Shown here piece after piece: positions 5,931 to 9,018 of a stretch of 9,018 bases of DNA; within the stretch, counting starts at the first letter, position 1, and each line of letters opens with the position of its first letter. This DNA is from Ruminococcus sp. CAG:254 (lineage in GTDB: Bacteria; Bacillota; Clostridia; Oscillospirales; Ruminococcaceae). The notes below the pieces were generated by a model, which was not told where the DNA came from, made no database searches, and was given only the letters and a program-made list of their open reading frames with translations. A program made the position numbers and the translations under genes. The DNA lies in assembly GCA_000433635.1 (NCBI GenBank), contig HF997939.1, positions 3,781 through 12,798 of the forward strand, given 5' to 3'.

Positions 5931-6893
5931 ATGCCAGCAAGAAAACAGCCGGAAGATGTTCCGGTTTACCTGTTTACTGGTTTTCTGGAGGGCGGCAAGA
6001 CCAAATTCATTCAGGAAACCATGGAAGACCCTCGTTTCAATAAGGGCGAACGCACATTGCTGCTGCTTTGCGAAGAGGGCGAAGAAGAATATGATATTTC
6101 CACTTATCCGGCAAAGAATGTTTATCAGGAAGTCATTGAAGACGAATCTGAACTGAATCCGGAACACCTGACCGAACTGCTGGAAAAACATCAGGCAGAA
6201 CGGGTCGTTCTAGAATACAACGGAATGTGGCAGCTGAAGTTCCTGTTTGAACACATTCCGGACAACTGGACGGTTTATCAGGAGATGTGCTTTGTCGATG
6301 CCACAACCTTTATGAACTACAACGCCAATATGCGGAGTCTGGTTGTGGATAAGCTGAACACCTGTGAACTAGTCGTATTCAACCGCTTTACCAAGGACAT
6401 GGACAAGATGGAATTTCATAAGATTGTTCGGGCAGTCAGCCGGAGAACGGATATTGCCTATGAATATACTGATGGTAAAGTAGAATATGACCAAATCGAA
6501 GACCCGTTGCCGTTTGACATCAATGCACCAGTGATTCAGATTGATGACCGGGACTATGCAATCTGGTATCGGGATTTGATGGAAGACATGAACAAATATG
6601 AGGGCAAAACCGTCAAGTTCCGTGGAATTGTTGCGGTAGACAAGAAATTCCCGAAGGGAACATTTGCCGTTGGTCGTCATGTTATGACCTGCTGCGTGGA
6701 AGATATTACCTATCAATGTGTAGTTGCAGAGTGGAGCAATGCATTTGCCCTGAGCAATCGCCAGTGGGTGAATATTACTGCCTCAATTCATATTACCCGG
6801 CATAAGCTGTATCGTGGAAAAGGCCCTGTGCTGACTGTTAAGGAAGTTGCAGTAACTTCCAAACCGGAGCAGGAAGTAGCCACTTTCTATTGA
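5931..6893 (+). CDS. Degenerate G3E GTPase fused to a DUF1980/TIGR03943-like C-terminal domain
   Basis: AAAGGAGG (5916-5923) precedes ATG 5931 by 7 nt. The protein has 320 residues and no signal peptide. The N-terminal half is a G3E GTPase: Walker A G17-FLEGGKT24; CEEGEEEYD (47-55) in the place of the usual NExGxxxxD segment; Walker B-like VVLEYNG (92-98); NRFT (151-154) at the NKxD site. No CxCC occurs anywhere, so the defining metal motif of the family is lost. From about 205 to the end it resembles the DUF1980/TIGR03943 domain: GKTVKFRGIV (225-234), FAVGRHVMTCC (245-255, paired Cys254/255), QWVNITASI (278-286) and a terminal KPEQEVATFY. In other bacteria that domain is a separate membrane-linked protein encoded with a DUF318 permease, often near COG0523 genes; here it is soluble and fused. 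It may act with the upstream GTPase as a heterodimer or metal acceptor (inference). Confidence 0.85.
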   Translation: MPARKQPEDVPVYLFTGFLEGGKTKFIQETMEDPRFNKGERTLLLLCEEGEEEYDISTYPAKNVYQEVIEDESELNPEHLTELLEKHQAERVVLEYNGMWQLKFLFEHIPDNWTVYQEMCFVDATTFMNYNANMRSLVVDKLNTCELVVFNRFTKDMDKMEFHKIVRAVSRRTDIAYEYTDGKVEYDQIEDPLPFDINAPVIQIDDRDYAIWYRDLMEDMNKYEGKTVKFRGIVAVDKKFPKGTFAVGRHVMTCCVEDITYQCVVAEWSNAFALSNRQWVNITASIHITRHKLYRGKGPVLTVKEVAVTSKPEQEVATFY

Positions 6894-6940
6894 TGCGGAA
6901 CAAATCAAAAACGCAAAAACAAAATAATATTTCCGAACAG

Positions 6941-6946
6941 AAAGGA
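6941..6946 (+). promoter_or_regulatory. Ribosome binding site that decides the ThiF-like start
   Basis: AAAGGA lies 9 nt before ATG 6956. Alternative starts TTG 6890 or ATG 6893, overlapping the stop of the previous gene, have no good site and would add a 21-22-residue Lys/Gln/Asn-rich tail not expected in the family. Confidence 0.7.
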
Positions 6947-6955
6947 TTTTTTGAG

Positions 6956-7717
6956 ATGCTGCAACCAATTGATTCGCAGCGGTATCTTCGGCAAATGACA
7001 TTATCTGGTTTCGGGGAAGCTGGACAGGCTGCTTTGCAGGCAGCCCGTGTGCTGCTCATTGGTGTGGGCGGACTGGGCTGTCCGGCAGCCCTCTATCTGG
7101 CTGCTGCCGGTGTAGGAACAATTGGGCTGATGGACGGCGATACGGTCAGCCTGTTGAACCTGCACCGGCAGATTCTTTATACCGATTCTGAAATTGGCAT
7201 GCCGAAAGTGACCTGTGCAGCAAATGCCCTGCACCGCTGCAACTCCAGCGTGACCATACAGACCTATCCGGTGATGGCAGACGCAGACAACCTGCCGGAG
7301 CTTGTCCGGCAATATGATATTGTTTTGGACTGTACCGACCATTTGCCGACCAAGTTTCTTATCAATGATGTTTGCGTTGCAGAACGGGTTGCCTATGTCC
7401 ACGGTGGAATTCTTGCCTATCAGGGGCAGATTTTCACCTATGTTCCTGAGGAAACGTGTCCGTGTTATCGCTGCCTTTTTGAAGCACCGCCGGAAGAAGG
7501 GGCTGTTCCGACTTGTAAAGAAGTGGGTGTTCTGGGAGCGGTTGCCGGTGTCATTGGCAACTTGCAAGCACTGGAGGCGATTCGCTACCTGACCCATATT
7601 GGAGAACTGTTGACTGGCAGGCTGTTGAGTTTTGACTTTGCAACAATGAAAACCAGAACGGTTTCTTTCCCCAAAAATCCACATTGTATCGGTTGCGGTA
7701 CAACGGAAAGGAGTTGA
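6956..7717 (+). CDS. ThiF/MoeB/HesA-family E1-like adenylyltransferase
   Basis: E1-like enzymes of this family adenylate the C-terminal Gly-Gly of a ubiquitin-like sulfur carrier (ThiS, MoaD) or another carboxylate. From ATG 6956 the protein has 253 residues and begins MLQPIDSQRYLRQ, the usual family opening. ATP-binding GxGGxG is G36-VGGLG41; key residues D60/D62, N68, R71, Q72, K84 and D128 (DCTD) match MoeB/ThiF. Zinc ligands are C170/C173 (CYRC) and C244/C247 (CIGC). Cys187 in PTCKEVGVLG aligns with the conserved Cys of the family, and GVIGNLQALEAI is typical. Nothing key is missing, so it should be active. No thiS, moaD, thiG, moaE or rhodanese gene lies in the window. It sits in the GTPase operon, 62 nt after gene two and 7 nt before gene four. 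Exact partner is unknown. Confidence 0.92.
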   Translation: MLQPIDSQRYLRQMTLSGFGEAGQAALQAARVLLIGVGGLGCPAALYLAAAGVGTIGLMDGDTVSLLNLHRQILYTDSEIGMPKVTCAANALHRCNSSVTIQTYPVMADADNLPELVRQYDIVLDCTDHLPTKFLINDVCVAERVAYVHGGILAYQGQIFTYVPEETCPCYRCLFEAPPEEGAVPTCKEVGVLGAVAGVIGNLQALEAIRYLTHIGELLTGRLLSFDFATMKTRTVSFPKNPHCIGCGTTERS

Positions 7718-7724
7718 AACAAGT

Positions 7725-8393
7725 TTGTCTTATCGTGCTGTTTTGTGGGATTTGGATGGAACATTGACAGATTCTCAAGAGGGGATTCTCCGCTGTACGC
7801 AATATGCCTTGAAAGCCTGCGGCATAGAAGAATCCGACCCACAAAAATTGATTCGGTTTATTGGCCCGCCGTTGGCATATTCATTTGCTACGTTTTATCA
7901 GATGCAAGAACCAATGGTTTCCTTTGCCGTTGAGAAATATCGAGAACGCTATGGAACAGTTGGCTGGAAAGAGAATCGGCTCTATCCAGGAATTGCAGAA
8001 TGTCTGAAAGCGTTGAAAGCAGCAGGCTATCAAGTTGCGATGGCAACGGCAAAGCCGGAATTTTATGCGAAAAAGATTGTTGCATTTTTTGAACTGATGC
8101 CGTATTTTGATGCAGTTATAGGCAGTTCCATGGAACATTCCGATGCATCCAAAGCGTATCTGATGCAACGAGCTATGCAACAATTGCACATTCCAGAAGC
8201 ACAGAAAGAACAAGTCGTTATGATTGGCGACCGTAAATTTGATGCAGAGGGTGCAGCTGCCTGCGGACTGCCGTTTATTGGTGTTCATTATGGTTATGCA
8301 CCAGCTGGGGAATTGGAATCATATCCATCGGTCTATCTGGCAGATACGGTTTCGGATTTGAAAACATTTTTGCTGGAACACGCTGCAAGCTAA
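7725..8393 (+). CDS. HAD-superfamily hydrolase, Gph-like (subfamily IA)
   Basis: A cytosolic phosphatase-type HAD protein of 222 residues. Translation starts at TTG 7725, with GGAAAGGAG (7705-7713) 11 nt upstream; no ATG fits. Motif I is D9-LDGTLTDS with Asp9 nucleophile and Asp11 acid/base; motif II Thr108 in MATAK; motif III Lys143; motif IV G168-DRKFD173. A helical cap lies at about 15-85, after motif I, as in subfamily IA. The GDRKFDAEGA form is common in Gph/PpaX-like proteins, whose substrates include phosphoglycolate, pyrophosphate and nucleotides, and sequence alone does not choose among them. It is the last gene of the operon, 7 nt after the ThiF-like gene, and is followed by a strong terminator. 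Confidence 0.92.
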   Translation: MSYRAVLWDLDGTLTDSQEGILRCTQYALKACGIEESDPQKLIRFIGPPLAYSFATFYQMQEPMVSFAVEKYRERYGTVGWKENRLYPGIAECLKALKAAGYQVAMATAKPEFYAKKIVAFFELMPYFDAVIGSSMEHSDASKAYLMQRAMQQLHIPEAQKEQVVMIGDRKFDAEGAAACGLPFIGVHYGYAPAGELESYPSVYLADTVSDLKTFLLEHAAS

Positions 8394-8402
8394 TCTATAA
8401 GC

Positions 8403-8443
8403 AATCACCGCACAACCAAAGGTTGTGCGGTGATTTTCATTTG
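8403..8443 (+). terminator. Intrinsic terminator of the GTPase operon
   Basis: A perfect 15-bp stem (8403-8417 with 8421-8435) closes an AAA loop and runs into TTTTCATTT. It ends the operon 10 nt after the HAD stop codon. The minus-strand side lacks a good T-tract, so it is not clearly bidirectional. Confidence 0.93.
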
Positions 8444-8457
8444 CAGATAATATTTTT

Positions 8458-9018
8458 TTAAACCGTTCCGATTTTATTGATGGTGAGTGTTGCACGATTT
8501 AAGATGACATCCGTTCCATCTGAAAGAATTTGGAGGACTTCAGGTGCAGTGGTTACAGTAAATGGAATGTTCCACGCAAGTGTATTGCTCTGTTCTGCGG
8601 TCGTCATAGTGGTGCTGCTTGTTTCAAGAATGGTTGTTCCCTGTTCAAGAGAAAGGGAAATTGTCAACGGCAGGGTAGCAGTTCCGGTTGGAGAAACTTC
8701 CGCTGTAAAAGCAGCCTGATAAATGCCGGGAGTTTCCACTGTAATTTGATTGCTGCCAGCAGCATGTGTCAAATCTGTTCCAGATTGAAGCAGATTAACC
8801 GCAAAGAAAACGGGTGTATTTTCAGTCAATGCCTGCTCTGTGGTATCTTGTACCGCCAGAACACTTGGTCTTGATTCAGCAGCAGAAGCCCCAGTCGCCC
8901 CGGCAGGAATGACAAAGTTCAACACGGCGTTGCTTTCCGTTCCGGCGTTGGTAACGCTGGCATTTGTCCCCGGTGCACCTGTGGTAGTCGAGCCGACTTG
9001 AATAGTGGCAGCCGTGCC
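8458..9018 (-). CDS. Collagen-like (BclA-type) surface protein, C-terminal part, 5'-partial
   Basis: The frame is open from the right edge to the TAA at 8460-8458 (186 visible residues). The first 45 or so residues contain the pattern QVGSTTTGAPGTNASVTNAG followed by AVLNFVIPAGATGASA, a block I recognise from clostridial collagen-like and exosporium or tail-fibre-like proteins, where it alternates with GxT repeats. The remaining ~130 residues are Thr/Ser/Ala-rich predicted beta-strands (for example VFFAVNLLQSG, ITVETPGIYQAAFTAEV, ATLTINKIGTV) consistent with a C1q/TNF-like jelly-roll as in the BclA C-terminal domain, which trimerises. No Cys is seen. It is convergent with the HAD gene. A surface or spore-coat location is inferred; the N-terminus is outside the window. 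The GTG at 8925 is internal, not a start. Confidence 0.8.
   Translation of the reverse strand, partial: GTAATIQVGSTTTGAPGTNASVTNAGTESNAVLNFVIPAGATGASAAESRPSVLAVQDTTEQALTENTPVFFAVNLLQSGTDLTHAAGSNQITVETPGIYQAAFTAEVSPTGTATLPLTISLSLEQGTTILETSSTTMTTAEQSNTLAWNIPFTVTTAPEVLQILSDGTDVILNRATLTINKIGTV

Noticed and set aside
7001..7684. A 227-codon minus-strand open frame opposite the ThiF-like gene
   Set aside because: It shadows a gene with all family motifs and shows no domain of its own.
1..9018. Mobile element, CRISPR array, tRNA or riboswitch
   Set aside because: I saw no transposase, regular spacer repeats, cloverleaf or conserved riboswitch core on either strand; intergenic gaps are all below about 220 bases and are explained by promoters, operators and terminators.

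Overview
The window looks like chromosomal DNA of a low-to-medium GC, Gram-positive, spore-forming-type Clostridia (Bacillota), probably a gut Oscillospiraceae/Ruminococcaceae-like species. The grounds are protein families typical of that group (two-part L,D-transpeptidase, YwnA-like Rrf2 regulator, class B PBP of clostridial type, G3E GTPases, collagen-like surface protein), strong AGGAGG-type ribosome sites and intrinsic terminators. This is an inference from gene content; no rRNA or species marker is present. I see no tRNA, CRISPR array, insertion sequence or phage integrase.

Layout: (1) 1-1716, the 5'-truncated end of a membrane-anchored L,D-transpeptidase, closed by a hairpin at 1760-1792. 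(2) 1933-2908, a divergent pair: a YwnA-like Rrf2 repressor on the minus strand and a small cupin on the plus strand. Their 196-bp shared intergenic region holds two face-away sigma-A type promoters and three copies of one dyad (GTTGTAA-N9-TTACAAC). Two of the copies overlap the -35 boxes. A strong terminator follows the cupin. (3) 3056-4681, a monocistronic class B penicillin-binding protein with a KTS instead of KTG triad. (4) 4711-8443, a well-delimited operon with its own promoter and terminator: a His-rich G3E/COG0523 GTPase, a second degenerate G3E GTPase fused to a DUF1980/TIGR03943-like domain, a ThiF/MoeB-type E1-like adenylyltransferase, and a Gph-like HAD phosphatase. (5) 8458-9018, the C-terminal end of a convergent collagen-like/BclA-type surface protein running off the right edge.

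How it may work together: regions 1 and 3 are cell-wall cross-linking enzymes. Region 2 has the form of a self-regulated redox- or stress-responsive switch, with the cupin as the co-regulated target. Region 4 is the most unusual part. A metallochaperone-like GTPase with 33 histidines and five cysteines in one loop is translated with a partner that lacks the CxCC metal motif but has gained a domain otherwise known from DUF318-permease/TIGR03943 loci linked to metal homeostasis. Both are tied to an E1-like enzyme that has no ThiS/MoaD partner in view. A metal-handling role is a family-based inference; the client protein and the metal cannot be read from the sequence.
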